Shown in pieces: positions 7,659 to 17,958 of a DNA stretch of 64,000 nucleotides. How positions within the stretch are numbered: the stretch's first letter is position 1; the number at the start of each line of letters is the position of its first letter. A program made the position numbers and the translations under genes. The DNA comes from Nocardia pneumoniae NBRC 100136. Lineage in GTDB: Bacteria; Actinomycetota; Actinomycetes; Mycobacteriales; Mycobacteriaceae. Location: the NCBI RefSeq assembly GCF_000308755.1, contig NZ_BAGF01000020.1, positions 40,749 to 104,748 on the forward strand, in the 5' to 3' direction. Below the pieces are notes generated by a model. That model was not told where the DNA came from and made no database searches. It saw only the letters and a program-made list of their open reading frames with translations.

Positions 7659-10481
7659 ATGCTGCACGGTCTGTGGTCGCCGGGTGGCGGGATGCTGCTC
7701 TGGTACGACTCGCCGGTCGCCGCGCTGCCCCACGAACCGGCTGCCGCGCTACCCGACCCGCTGGGCAGCGTGCTGCGTGCCGCGAAGTTCCGGCACCGTG
7801 CCGAGGTCTTGGCCCCGGGGTCCGGCGGCGCCGAGCAGGTCCGGGCGCATGCGCTGACTCCCGCGGTGGCGGCCCAGGTGCTGCGGCAGCGGCTGCCCGC
7901 CGAGATGGTGGCGGGCGATCTGCGCTTCCTCGCGCACGTCGCGCGCGGGGTCGAGCGCTGGGTGCGCGCCGGGCGGGTTGTTCCCCAGCTGCGCCGGGAG
8001 GACGGCGAGTGGTGGGTGCGCTGGCGGTTGGTCGGCGGCGAGCGGCAACGCGCCTGGCTGGCCGAGCTGGCCGTCGCCATGCCGCAGGCGCTGCGAGTGG
8101 CCGGGCGTCCGGCCGCGCTGCTCGACGATATGGTCACCGAACTCACCGACCCGATCGCGCGAGCGCTGGTCGACCTGACCGATTCGCCGCATCCCCTGGT
8201 GGCCGCCCTGGTCGGCGACACTCCGCTGGACAACGGCAGTTATCAGGTGGCCGAGGTGCTCGAGCAGTGGCGCGCCAGCCTGACCGGCGACGAACCGGAG
8301 CTGGTGCTTCGCCTGCTCGAGCCGGACGGCGAATTCGGCACCGGCGAGCAGACGGGGGCGCTGTGGCGGTTGGAGGTCTGTCTCGCCGTCACCGGCGAGG
8401 CGCCGAAATCCGTCCCGCTGCATGGTGATCCGAACCTGGTCCGGATCGCGGTGGACAAACTCGGCGCGGCGCAGCGGGCCTACCCTCGATTGCGCGATCT
8501 ACCGAGCGACCCGCGCGGCATGGATCTGCTGCTGCCCACCGAGGTGGTGCTCGATCTGGTCGCGCACGGCGCGCACGCCCTGCGCGCCGCGGGCGTCCGG
8601 CTGCTGCTGCCGCGGGCGTGGAGCGTCGCCGAGCCGAGCATGCGGCTGCGGGTGGACAGCGCGGTACCCGCCGCCGAGAGCACCGTCGGGATGCGCGGCC
8701 TGGTCTCCTACCGCTGGGAACTCGCGCTCGGCGACATCGTCCTCACCCCGGCCGAGATGGAACGCCTCGTGCACGGCAAGTCCGATCTGGTCCGATTGCG
8801 CGGACAGTGGGTGCAGGCCGACCACAAGGTGCTCGCCGCCGCGGCCCGCTACGTCGCCGCGCACACCGACGACTCTCCGGTCACCTTCGCGGACATGCTC
8901 GGTGAGATCGCGGGATCACGGGTGCAGCGGGTGCCGATCGCCGAGGTCACCGCCTCGGGCTGGGCGGCGGACCTGCTCGATGGCGCCCACGCGCCCGCCC
9001 CGGTCGCGCCGCCGGTCGGGTTGAAAGCCGAGCTGCGGCCGTATCAGGAGCGCGGTCTGGCCTGGCTGGCGACCATGAGCGGGATGGGTTGCGGCGCGAT
9101 CCTCGCCGACGACATGGGGCTCGGCAAGACCGTCCAGGTGCTCGCCCTGCTGGTGCACGAGCGCGAGACGGCCGCCGAGACCGAGCAGCCGGGCCCGACC
9201 CTGCTGGTGTGCCCGATGTCGGTGGTCGGCAATTGGCAGCGCGAGGCCGAGCGATTCGCGCCCGATCTCCGCGTGTGGGTGCACCACGGCGCTGGGCGTC
9301 TGGTGGGCGCGGAACTCGACGAGACGATCGCCGCGGCCGATCTGGTGATCACGACCTACGCGCTGCTGGCCCGCGATGTCGAGGAACTGGGCAGGCAATC
9401 GTGGGACCGCGTCGTGCTGGACGAGGCACAGCACATCAAGAACGCGGGCACGCGGCAGGCGCGGGCGGCACGGTCGCTGCCCGCGCGCCACCGGCTGGCG
9501 CTCACCGGGACTCCGGTCGAGAACCGGTTGGAAGAGCTGCGCTCCATCATGGATTTCGCGATGCCGAAGGTGCTCGGCAGCCCGCAGTCGTTCCGCGCGC
9601 GCTTCGCGGTGCCCATCGAACGCGAGCGCGACGAGAACGCGATCAGCCGCCTGCGCTGGCTCACCCGGCCCTTCGTGCTGCGCCGAGTGAAGACCGACCC
9701 CGCGGTGATCAGCGACCTGCCGGACAAACTCGAGATGACGGTGCGGGCCAACCTCACCGTCGAACAGGCCGCGCTCTACCAGGCGGTTGTCGACGACATG
9801 CTCGCCAAGATCAAGGACGCCGAGGGGATGGCCCGCAAGGGCGCCGTCCTCGGCGCGCTCACCCGGCTCAAGCAGGTGTGCAACCATCCCGCGCATTTTC
9901 TCGGCGACGGATCGGCGGTGCTGCACCGCGGCGCCCACCGTTCCGGCAAGCTCGCCCTCGTCGAGGACGTGCTGGACGCGGTGCTGGCGGACGGTGAGAA
10001 AGCCTTGCTGTTCACCCAGTTCCGTGAGTTCGGCGAACTGATCGCGCCGTATCTGGCCGAGCGGTTCGGGGCCGCGATCCCGTTCCTGCACGGTGGGGTG
10101 CCGAAGAAGAAGCGCGACGACATGGTCACCAGGTTCCAGGCGCAGGACGGGCCGCCGCTGATGTTGTTGTCGCTCAAGGCCGGTGGCACGGGACTCAACC
10201 TCACCGCCGCCAATCACGTCGTCCACCTGGACCGCTGGTGGAATCCGGCGGTGGAGAACCAGGCCACCGACCGCGCGTTCCGGATCGGGCAGCGGCGCAA
10301 CGTCCAGGTGCGCAAGCTGGTCTGCGTGGACACCATCGAGGAGCGGATCGACGAGATGATCACCGGCAAGCGGCAGCTCGCCGATCTGGCCGTCGGCGCC
10401 GGGGAGAACTGGATCACCGAGCTGAGCACCGACGAACTGCGCGATTTGTTCACCCTGGGCGCCGCGGCGGTGGGCGAATGA
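7659..10481 (+). CDS. SNF2/Swi2-family DEAD-like helicase
   Basis: 940-residue double-stranded-DNA translocase of the bacterial SNF2 group. The N-terminal 450 residues form the accessory region of these bacterial proteins. The ATPase core begins near residue 470: Walker A in LADDMGLGKTVQVLALL, motif Ia LLVCPMSVVGNWQRE, Walker B DEAQHIKN, motif III LTGTPVENRLEELRSI, and C-terminal helicase motifs SLKAGGTGLNLTAA and DRAFRIGQRRNVQV. The ATG at 7659 (MLHGLWSPGGG) follows GGATGGGG. The next gene overlaps its stop by ATGA and encodes a SWIM protein, the usual partner of this helicase type. Confidence 0.93.
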   Translation: MLHGLWSPGGGMLLWYDSPVAALPHEPAAALPDPLGSVLRAAKFRHRAEVLAPGSGGAEQVRAHALTPAVAAQVLRQRLPAEMVAGDLRFLAHVARGVERWVRAGRVVPQLRREDGEWWVRWRLVGGERQRAWLAELAVAMPQALRVAGRPAALLDDMVTELTDPIARALVDLTDSPHPLVAALVGDTPLDNGSYQVAEVLEQWRASLTGDEPELVLRLLEPDGEFGTGEQTGALWRLEVCLAVTGEAPKSVPLHGDPNLVRIAVDKLGAAQRAYPRLRDLPSDPRGMDLLLPTEVVLDLVAHGAHALRAAGVRLLLPRAWSVAEPSMRLRVDSAVPAAESTVGMRGLVSYRWELALGDIVLTPAEMERLVHGKSDLVRLRGQWVQADHKVLAAAARYVAAHTDDSPVTFADMLGEIAGSRVQRVPIAEVTASGWAADLLDGAHAPAPVAPPVGLKAELRPYQERGLAWLATMSGMGCGAILADDMGLGKTVQVLALLVHERETAAETEQPGPTLLVCPMSVVGNWQREAERFAPDLRVWVHHGAGRLVGAELDETIAAADLVITTYALLARDVEELGRQSWDRVVLDEAQHIKNAGTRQARAARSLPARHRLALTGTPVENRLEELRSIMDFAMPKVLGSPQSFRARFAVPIERERDENAISRLRWLTRPFVLRRVKTDPAVISDLPDKLEMTVRANLTVEQAALYQAVVDDMLAKIKDAEGMARKGAVLGALTRLKQVCNHPAHFLGDGSAVLHRGAHRSGKLALVEDVLDAVLADGEKALLFTQFREFGELIAPYLAERFGAAIPFLHGGVPKKKRDDMVTRFQAQDGPPLMLLSLKAGGTGLNLTAANHVVHLDRWWNPAVENQATDRAFRIGQRRNVQVRKLVCVDTIEERIDEMITGKRQLADLAVGAGENWITELSTDELRDLFTLGAAAVGE

Positions 10482-11245
10482 GTCCCTTCGTCGACTACTC
10501 CGAGTACGGAAAGAAGCTGCCGGTGCGCGGCGGGGTCGCCGCACGCAGCCGCCGCGGGGCGTTCGGGCGCACGTGGTGGGGCAAGGCCCTGGTGGACTCC
10601 GTGGAGCGGATGGCGGAGCCGGGGCGTCTGGCGCGCGGCCGCAATTACGCCAGGTCGGGACAGGTGGTGAACTATCGGATCGAGCCCGGCGCCGTGACCG
10701 CGGAAGTGCAGGGCAGCCAACCGCGTCCGTTCACGGCGGTGTTCACCGTGCGTCCGCTGCGTGAGGACGAGCTCGAGCTGCTGATCGAGGCCATCCGTTC
10801 CGCGCCGGGCATGCTCGCCGAGATCGCGTCGGGCGCGCTGCCGACCGGCCTCCGGCCGCTGCTGCTGCCGAGCACCGCGGCGGACCTGGATTTCACCTGC
10901 ACCTGCCCGGATCCGGGCTGGCCGTGCAAGCACGTGGCCGCGGTCTGCTACCTGCTGGCCGAGCGGCTCGACGAACGCCCGCGCGAGATTCTCACCCTGC
11001 GCGGCCTCGACTTGGACACGCTGATCGGCGGCATCGAGCGCGAGGCGCGGCCTGCCGTCTCCGACGACCCGTACGGCGACCACATCGTATTGCCGCACCT
11101 GCCGAACCCGGAAAACCGTCCAGCGCCAGAGGATTTGGACCCGCTACTGGTGCGCAAGGCGCTGCGGATGACCGCCCCGGACGAGACGACGGCCGCGACC
11201 GGCCTGCGTGAACTCACCGCGCTGTATCGTCGATTCGACGACTGA
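10478..11245 (+). CDS. SWIM zinc-finger protein, partner of the SNF2 helicase
   Basis: 255 residues, with a SWIM-type zinc finger CTCPDPGWPCKH at about residues 136-147 (CxC...CxH). The N-terminal part, with FGRTWWGKALVDSVE and RLARGRNYARSGQVV, is typical of SWIM proteins encoded beside SNF2 ATPases. The ATG overlaps the helicase stop (ATGA, 10478-10481), implying coupled translation and probably a physical complex acting on DNA. The C-terminal third is alpha-helical without a recognised motif. Confidence 0.9.
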   Translation: MSPFVDYSEYGKKLPVRGGVAARSRRGAFGRTWWGKALVDSVERMAEPGRLARGRNYARSGQVVNYRIEPGAVTAEVQGSQPRPFTAVFTVRPLREDELELLIEAIRSAPGMLAEIASGALPTGLRPLLLPSTAADLDFTCTCPDPGWPCKHVAAVCYLLAERLDERPREILTLRGLDLDTLIGGIEREARPAVSDDPYGDHIVLPHLPNPENRPAPEDLDPLLVRKALRMTAPDETTAATGLRELTALYRRFDD

Positions 11246-11530
11246 ACGGGTTTGGTGGGCACCCAGCATCGGGGCTGTCGGTACAACGCCGGATAGTCGG
11301 GGCGGGATCGAGTCCGGCGCAGCGAAGGGACCGGAGACTTCCCGACGCCGGGTGCCTTACTCAGTCTCCCGCTGGACCCTTCCGTATGGAACTGCCCCCG
11401 CACTGCCCTTGCGCCGAACTTGACGCGTAAACCACGGTCCCGCTGGACATCAGCTCGGCCGAGCCCGGGGGCGGCGTGCGACTGAAATGCATACCGACCA
11501 GCGCATATGTTCTGTTATAGGCTGGCATGC

Positions 11531-12337
11531 GTGGCAGGGAAGAGTCCACCGGCAGCGTTGCCGCGCGACGACCTCGGCGCACCCGTCGACATCCGCACGC
11601 CCCCGCGCCGGGTGGTTTCGCTGGTGCCGTCGCTGACCGAGGCGGTGGCGATGACGTGTCCAGAAGTCCTTGTCGCCGCGACACAGTGGTGCACGCACCC
11701 GGCGGACCTGGCGGTCGAACGGGTCCGCGGCACCAAGAACCCGAACGTCCGGCGCATCATCGAACTCCGCCCGGATCTCGTGCTGTGCAACATGGAGGAG
11801 AACCGCCGCCTCGATGTCGTGCGGCTACGCGCCGCGCGAATCCCGGTGTGGGTCACCAGGATCGAAACCGTCGACGACGCCATGGCTTCCCTGGCCCGGC
11901 TCTGCGTCCAGGCGCTCGGCGTCGGCATCCCGCCCTGGCTGGTCGAGGCCGAATCAGCCTGGGCCGCACCGCCACCCGAGCCGGAACGCGCCGCGGTCAT
12001 CCCGATCTGGCGCAATCCGTGGATGGTGGTCGGACGCGACACCTTCACCGGAGATATCGCGCGCCGTCTCGGGTTACGGCTGGTGCACGCCGTTCGCCCC
12101 GAGCGCTATCCCCGCGTCACAGAGGCGGAGCTGATCGAGGGTGTCGACCTGGCGGTGCTCCCCGACGAGCCCTACGTCTTCACGGAATCCGATGGGCCGG
12201 AGGCATTTCCGCACATTCCGGTCGCGTTGGTCGAGGGTCGCGCCCTCACCTGGTACGGGCCGTCGCTGGCGACCGCTCGCGCCGAACTCACCGCGCGACT
12301 GGCCGCTGCGCGGCGGCCGGATCAGCCGATCTCGTAG
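11531..12337 (+). CDS. Helical-backbone metal receptor (BtuF/periplasmic-binding-like fold)
   Basis: About 268 residues resembling the class III substrate-binding fold used for cobalamin or metal-chelate capture: RVVSLVPSLTEAV at the start, RRIIELRPDLVLCNMEENRRLDVV in the middle, and GRDTFTGDIARRLG. No signal peptide or lipobox is visible, so unlike BtuF it would be cytoplasmic, and no ABC transporter genes adjoin. A TAGGCT box at 11518-11523 lies 7 nt before the GTG at 11531, which suggests a leaderless start there. An ATG-initiated form eight codons longer is possible. The 285 bp before it hold no other gene. Confidence 0.75.
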   Translation: MAGKSPPAALPRDDLGAPVDIRTPPRRVVSLVPSLTEAVAMTCPEVLVAATQWCTHPADLAVERVRGTKNPNVRRIIELRPDLVLCNMEENRRLDVVRLRAARIPVWVTRIETVDDAMASLARLCVQALGVGIPPWLVEAESAWAAPPPEPERAAVIPIWRNPWMVVGRDTFTGDIARRLGLRLVHAVRPERYPRVTEAELIEGVDLAVLPDEPYVFTESDGPEAFPHIPVALVEGRALTWYGPSLATARAELTARLAAARRPDQPIS

Positions 12338-12381
12338 TCGAACCAGAGGTGGTGGGTGTCATGGTCAGACGTCGTGCCGGT

Positions 12382-13452
12382 TCAGTCCGCGATCCGGTAC
12401 ACCCGCTGCGCGGTGGTCCGGAAGACCTGCTCGAGTTCCGTTTGCCCGCCGCCGTGACCGGTGATCGCGGTCGCGATCGTCTCGATGCTGTCGGGAATGC
12501 TGGTGATCGGCTTGTCCACGGGGAAGTTCGAGCCCCAGATGAGGCGATCGGCGCCGAAGACGTCGAGGGCGTGCTCGACCAGCGGGCCGACGCGGTCGAG
12601 CAGCTGCGGCACGGGCGTCGGCGTGCCGCGGGGCGGGACCGGGTGGCCGAGAATCGGCATCATCAGCCCGCTGACCTTCGCGACCACGTTCGGCTGCGCG
12701 GCCAGAGCGCTGAGATCGTCGCGCCATCGCACCAGCAGTTGTCTGCGCAGTCCGGGACGGGTACCGGTGTGCTTGCCGACCGCTCCGAAAATCCCCGCGG
12801 GCGTGCCGAGATGGTTCAGCACGATCGCCACCTCCGGATAGCGCTCGGCGAGAGCGGTCACATCCGGAATGGCGTGCGAGTACACCCACGCTTCGAAGGA
12901 CAGGCCGCGGTCGGCGAGGTGCGCGAAGCCGTCCAGGAACGCCTTGCTGGTGAGTTTGCCCGGCGCGTCGGTGAACGACCGCACGCCCGGATCCGGATGG
13001 TGGGCGACCATCGTGCGAATCCCGCGCAACAGCGGCGAGGCAGCGGCGTGCGCGTCCAGTAACTCGGGAAATCCTGGCTCCGCCGGGTCGCCTCCCGCGA
13101 GGATCGCGCCCAGCCGCGGCGCGGCCTCCAGCGGCAGCCCCGCCACCCAGGCGGTCTCGCCTGCCTTCCCCAGCGGACCCGGCTGCGACCATTCGACCTC
13201 GATGTGCGCGACCGCCTCGATCGGCGCGTTCCCGGCGTCGGCGCGGTAGTCGAACGGAAGGTAGGGCCGCAGGTAGGCAACCGGGTCGCCGACGAATTCG
13301 CGGTCGCGTCGCGGTGCCAGGCGCTTGGCCAGGTCCACCGGCACCGGCAGCCGCCGCAGCAGCTTCGCCAGCCCACTGAAATCCCGGGGCGTGGTGAACG
13401 GGTCCCACTGGTGGATGTGTGCGTCGATGATCCGAATGCCCGAGAGATCCAT
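12382..13452 (-). CDS. Amidohydrolase family protein (TIM-barrel metal-dependent hydrolase)
   Basis: 356 residues of the amidohydrolase-2 type. The metal-binding start IIDAHIHQWDPF at residues 8-19, later histidines in VAHHPD and VLNHLGTPAG, and a C-terminal WGSNFPVDKP motif (aspartate ligand) are all in order. Such enzymes hydrolyse lactones or C-C and C-N bonds of small organic acids. The substrate is not evident here. The start was taken as MDLSGIRIIDAH with a GGGA-type ribosome site. The much longer open frame upstream overlaps the TetR gene and is rejected. Confidence 0.85.
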   Translation of the reverse strand: MDLSGIRIIDAHIHQWDPFTTPRDFSGLAKLLRRLPVPVDLAKRLAPRRDREFVGDPVAYLRPYLPFDYRADAGNAPIEAVAHIEVEWSQPGPLGKAGETAWVAGLPLEAAPRLGAILAGGDPAEPGFPELLDAHAAASPLLRGIRTMVAHHPDPGVRSFTDAPGKLTSKAFLDGFAHLADRGLSFEAWVYSHAIPDVTALAERYPEVAIVLNHLGTPAGIFGAVGKHTGTRPGLRRQLLVRWRDDLSALAAQPNVVAKVSGLMMPILGHPVPPRGTPTPVPQLLDRVGPLVEHALDVFGADRLIWGSNFPVDKPITSIPDSIETIATAITGHGGGQTELEQVFRTTAQRVYRIAD

Positions 13453-13525
13453 GTCTGCCGTCCCAACCGCGCTGAAGGTCTGCCCGGGCCCGATTGTCAC
13501 ACGTCCCGCGAAGCGGGTCCGGTGA

Positions 13526-14155
13526 TCAGCGAGACCCGTAGGCGGCCAGGAAAGTACGGATCGCGGCCGCGGCGATGCTCTCGAGTTCGTCGGCGGGGAC
13601 CGGGCGGGTCCCGAGCCGGGAGCGGGCCTCCAGGGGGGCGGTGAGCAGGGCGAGCAATTGCTCGGCGGCCTCCGACGGCTCGGTGACGCGGAGTCGGCCC
13701 GCGAGCGCGAGCCGGGCGAGCCGATCGGCCAGCGCCTCGGCGACCGTGCGCGAGGTGCGCGTGAGAACGGTGTCGACGAGGTCGGGAAACGCCGCGAGCT
13801 GGGCACAGGTGAGCGCGCGCAAGGCACGGGCGCGATCACTCGCGCAGACCTCCAGCAACCGGCGCGCCGCATCGGTCAGCGCCGCGGCCAGATCATCCCC
13901 GGGCTCGCGCAACTCCTCGACGATCGCCAGGGTCTGGGCCGCGACGGCGTCGGCCGCGGCGAGCGTCGCGTGCTGGAACAGCGTCTGCTTGTCGTTGAGA
14001 TGGTTGTAGACCGTCGGTTTGGCGACACCCGCCTCGTCGGCGATCTCCTGCACGCAGGCCTTGTCGTATCCGCGGCGAGCGAAGACGGTGAACGCGACAT
14101 CCAGGATCGCCTGTCGCTTGTCGATGCGGCCGCGCGCCGCCGTTGTTCCGGCCAT
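13526..14155 (-). CDS. TetR family transcriptional regulator
   Basis: 209 residues with a classic N-terminal helix-turn-helix (about residues 12-58; VQEIADEAGVAKPTVYNHL) and a C-terminal ligand-binding domain of the TetR_C type. It is divergent from the Dabb-domain gene, with two inverted repeats in the 111-bp gap between them. It is therefore likely an autoregulated local repressor of that gene. The effector is unknown. Confidence 0.9.
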   Translation of the reverse strand: MAGTTAARGRIDKRQAILDVAFTVFARRGYDKACVQEIADEAGVAKPTVYNHLNDKQTLFQHATLAAADAVAAQTLAIVEELREPGDDLAAALTDAARRLLEVCASDRARALRALTCAQLAAFPDLVDTVLTRTSRTVAEALADRLARLALAGRLRVTEPSEAAEQLLALLTAPLEARSRLGTRPVPADELESIAAAAIRTFLAAYGSR

Positions 14156-14185
14156 CCCTGCATGTTATCGCCTCCCACGATCTGA

Positions 14186-14668
<483 letters not shown>

Positions 14669-14689
14669 GGGCTCAGGGCTTTCCGCGCC

Positions 14690-17600
14690 TCACACGTTGC
14701 GGCGGTACTGCCCGCCGACGCGGAAGAAGGTGTCGGTGATCTGTTGCAGCGTGCATACGCGGGCGGCGTCCATCAGCACCTCGAAGATGTTGTCGTCGGT
14801 GCGGGCCACCGCCTCCAGACGGGCCAGCGCGGCGTGGGCGTCGTCGCGATGGCGCCGCTGGAATTCCCGGACCCGCCGCAGCTGCGACTGCTTCTCCGCC
14901 TCGGTGCCGCGCGCCAATTCCAGCACCCGGCGCGGTTCACCGTGCGAGTTGCGGAAGGTGTTCACGCCGATGATCGGCAGTGAACCGTCGTGTTTGCGCT
15001 GCTCGTAGCGCATCGATTCGTCCTGGATCTTGCCGCGCTGGTAGCCGGTCTCCATCGCGCCGAGCACGCCGCCGCGCTCGCTGATCCGGTCGAACTCGGC
15101 CAGCACGGCCTCCTCGACCAAGTCGGTGAGCTCGTCGACGAGAAAGCTACCCTGCAGCGGATTCTCGTTCATCGCGACGCCCCACTCCCGATTGATGATG
15201 AGCTGGATGGCCAGCGCGCGGCGCACCGATTCCTCGGTCGGGGTGGTCACCGCCTCGTCGTAGGCGTTGGTGTGCAGGCTGTTGCAGTTGTCGTAGATCG
15301 CGATCAACGCTTGCAGGGTGGTGCGGATGTCGTTGAAGTTCATCTCCTGCGCGTGCAGCGACCGGCCGGAGGTCTGAATGTGGTACTTGAGCTTCTGCGA
15401 GCGTTCGCCTGAGCCGTAGCGATCGCGCATGGCAATGGCCCAGATGCGCCGGGCCACCCGGCCGATGACCGAGTACTCCGGGTCCATTCCGTTGGAGAAG
15501 AAGAACGACAGGTTGGGCGCGAAGTCATCGATGTGCATGCCGCGCGCGAGATACGCCTCCACGTAGGTGAACCCGTTGGCCAGGGTAAAGGCCAGCTGGC
15601 TGATCGGGTTCGCGCCCGCCTCGGCGATGTGGTAGCCGGAGATGGACACCGAGTAGAAATTGCGGACGCCGTTGCGGACGAACCATTCCTGGATGTCGGC
15701 CATCATCCGCAGGCTGAACTCGGTGGAGAAGATGCAGGTGTTCTGACCCTGGTCTTCCTTGAGAATGTCCGCCTGCACCGTGCCGCGCACGGTGGCCAGC
15801 GCCCTGGCGCGGATGTCGGCCGCTTCGGCGTCGCTCGGTGGGCGTCCCTGTTCGGTGGCGAACCGATCCAGCGCCTGGTCGATCGTGGTGTTGAGGAAGT
15901 ACGCCAGGATGGTCGGCGCCGGCCCGTTGATGGTCATCGACACCGACGTGGTCGGCGCGGTCAGGTCGAAGCCGTCGTAGAGGACCTTCATGTCGTCGAG
16001 CGAGGCGATCGACACCCCCGATGTGCCGACCTTGCCGTAGATGTCGGGGCGCTCGGCAGGGTCGTGACCATAGAGCGTCACCGAATCGAACGCCGTGGAA
16101 AGCCTTTTCGCGTCGGAATGCTCGCTCAGCACCTTGAACCGGCGATTGGTGCGGAACGCGTCGCCTTCGCCCGCGAACATCCGGGCCGGGTCCTCGGTGT
16201 CGCGTTTGAACGCGAATACCCCGGCCGTGAAGGGGAATCGGCCCGGCAGGTGCTCGGCGCGCAGGAAGCGCAGCAGCTCACCGTGATCGGTGTAGCGGGG
16301 CAGAGCGACGCGCGGAATCGAATTGCCGGACAGCGTCTCCCGGCGCAGCGGGGTGCGGATCTCGCGGTCGCGCACGCGCACCACTTGCTCGTCGCCCCGA
16401 TAGGACTCGGACAGCGAGGGCCATTCGGCCAGGAGCGCGGCATTCGCCGGGGTGAGCTCGGCGCGTGCGCGTTCGGTCAGTTCGGCTACGGCGTGGTCAT
16501 CGGGTAGCTCGGCCGCCACCTGCTCGAGGCGTTGCAGGCGTTGCGCCGCGACGACTTGGGCGGCGGTCTCGGCGTGGTACGCGCGGACGGTCTCCGCGAT
16601 CTCGGCCAGGTAGCGGACCCGTGCGGGCGGGATGAGCTGTGCGAAGCGCGTGGAAACGCGGGTGTCGACCCTCGGGAGCGTGCCGGGCTCCAGCGGCAGG
16701 CCGTGGTCGGCGAGCAGACCGGTCAGGTGCTGGTAGAGCGCCGTCACCCCGTCGTCGTTGAAGGTCGCGGCGCTGGTGCCGAAGACCGGCATGTCCTCCG
16801 GCGTCGCCTGGAACTCCTCCCGATTGCGGATCAGCTGCCTGGCTACGTCGCGCAACGCGTCTGCCGCGCCGCGGCGCTCGAACTTGTTGATCGCCACCAC
16901 GTCCGCGAAATCCAGCATGTCGATCTTCTCCAGCTGGGAGGCGGCGCCGAACTCGGGCGTCATCACGTACAGCGAGACGTCCACATGGTCGGTCACCGCC
17001 GCGTCGCCCTGGCCGATGCCCGGCGTCTCCACGATGACCAGGTCGTACCCGGCGGCCTTGCACGCGGTGATGATCAGGTCGATGTTGTCCGGCAGCTCCC
17101 GCCCGCCGCGGGTGGCCAACGAGCGGAAGAAGACGTGATCGCCGTCCAGCGCGTTCATCCGGATGCGGTCGCCGAGCAGCGCGCCGCCGCCGCGCCGCCG
17201 GGTGGGATCCACCGCGAGGATCGCGACCCGCAGCTTGTCCTGCTGGTCCGACCGCAGTCGGCGCACCAATTCGTCGGTCAGCGAGGACTTTCCGGAGCCG
17301 CCGGTCCCGGTGATGCCCAGTACCGGCACCCGGCGCGCCGCGGCGGCTTCGGCCAGCCTCTGCCGGTCGATCTCCGGCAGCGTGTTGCCTTGCAGGCAGG
17401 TGATGGCGCGGGCCAGAGCGGATCGCTCACCGGCGAGCACCGCGTCCGGCGCGGGCGGCTCGGCCGCCACGTCGATGTCGCAGTCGCGGATCAACTGATT
17501 GATCATCCCGGGCAGGCCGAGTCGCTGCCCGTCCTCGGGGGAGAAGATGGTGACGCCGGATTCGGCCAGTCGCGCGATCTCCTCGGCGACGATCACGCCC

Positions 17601-17908
17601 CCTCCGCCGCCGAAGATCCGGACATGCTCGGCCCCCGCCTTCCGCAGCGCGTCCGCCAGATATTCGAAGTACTCGACATGGCCGCCTTGATACGAGCTGA
17701 CCGCGACGCCCTGTGCGTCCTCGGTGAGCACCGCGTCCACCACCTCGCTGACCGCGCGATTGTGGCCGAGGTGGATCACCTCCGCACCCTGGCTCTGGAG
17801 GATGCGGCGCATGATGTTGATCGCCGCGTCGTGGCCGTCGAAGAGGGCGGCGGAGGTGACGAAGCGAACGGGATGGATGGGCGTGTAGAGCGCGCTGCGG
17901 TCGGCCAC
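14690..17908 (-). CDS. icmF: Fused isobutyryl-CoA mutase IcmF (B12 domain, GTPase chaperone, mutase)
   Basis: 1072 residues, the normal size for IcmF. Order: a B12-binding domain (about 12-145; DGHDAAINIMRRIL, with His26 as predicted cobalt ligand), a MeaI-type G-protein chaperone (Walker A GTGGSGKSS at 201-209, later FERRGAADAL), then the acyl-CoA mutase barrel to the C-terminus. It isomerises isobutyryl-CoA and butyryl-CoA with adenosylcobalamin, and some homologues also act on pivalyl-CoA. It stands opposite the valine-catabolic operon. A palindrome 33 bp before its ATG resembles the one before mmsA. Methylmalonyl-CoA mutase is excluded by the fused domain order. Confidence 0.95.
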   Translation of the reverse strand: MADRSALYTPIHPVRFVTSAALFDGHDAAINIMRRILQSQGAEVIHLGHNRAVSEVVDAVLTEDAQGVAVSSYQGGHVEYFEYLADALRKAGAEHVRIFGGGGGVIVAEEIARLAESGVTIFSPEDGQRLGLPGMINQLIRDCDIDVAAEPPAPDAVLAGERSALARAITCLQGNTLPEIDRQRLAEAAAARRVPVLGITGTGGSGKSSLTDELVRRLRSDQQDKLRVAILAVDPTRRRGGGALLGDRIRMNALDGDHVFFRSLATRGGRELPDNIDLIITACKAAGYDLVIVETPGIGQGDAAVTDHVDVSLYVMTPEFGAASQLEKIDMLDFADVVAINKFERRGAADALRDVARQLIRNREEFQATPEDMPVFGTSAATFNDDGVTALYQHLTGLLADHGLPLEPGTLPRVDTRVSTRFAQLIPPARVRYLAEIAETVRAYHAETAAQVVAAQRLQRLEQVAAELPDDHAVAELTERARAELTPANAALLAEWPSLSESYRGDEQVVRVRDREIRTPLRRETLSGNSIPRVALPRYTDHGELLRFLRAEHLPGRFPFTAGVFAFKRDTEDPARMFAGEGDAFRTNRRFKVLSEHSDAKRLSTAFDSVTLYGHDPAERPDIYGKVGTSGVSIASLDDMKVLYDGFDLTAPTTSVSMTINGPAPTILAYFLNTTIDQALDRFATEQGRPPSDAEAADIRARALATVRGTVQADILKEDQGQNTCIFSTEFSLRMMADIQEWFVRNGVRNFYSVSISGYHIAEAGANPISQLAFTLANGFTYVEAYLARGMHIDDFAPNLSFFFSNGMDPEYSVIGRVARRIWAIAMRDRYGSGERSQKLKYHIQTSGRSLHAQEMNFNDIRTTLQALIAIYDNCNSLHTNAYDEAVTTPTEESVRRALAIQLIINREWGVAMNENPLQGSFLVDELTDLVEEAVLAEFDRISERGGVLGAMETGYQRGKIQDESMRYEQRKHDGSLPIIGVNTFRNSHGEPRRVLELARGTEAEKQSQLRRVREFQRRHRDDAHAALARLEAVARTDDNIFEVLMDAARVCTLQQITDTFFRVGGQYRRNV

Positions 17909-17940
17909 GGGATTCCTCCGGCGAGTCCATTGGCGCCCGA

Positions 17941-17958
17941 TACTAGGACGTCAAACTA
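17941..17958 (-). promoter_or_regulatory. Imperfect palindrome upstream of icmF, related to the mmsA operator
   Basis: On the minus strand it reads TAGTTTGACGTCCTAGTA. It matches 14 of 18 positions of the palindrome core before mmsA (TAGTTGGACATCCAACTA). It ends 33 bp from the icmF start codon. Confidence 0.55.

Noticed and set aside
11246..11530. Short frames between the SWIM gene and the metal-receptor gene
   Set aside because: No ribosome site, no recognisable protein. The region more likely carries the promoter.
13453..13872. N-terminal extension of the amidohydrolase
   Set aside because: It overlaps the TetR gene and contains no hydrolase features. The MDLSGIRIIDAH start has the metal motif in the right place.
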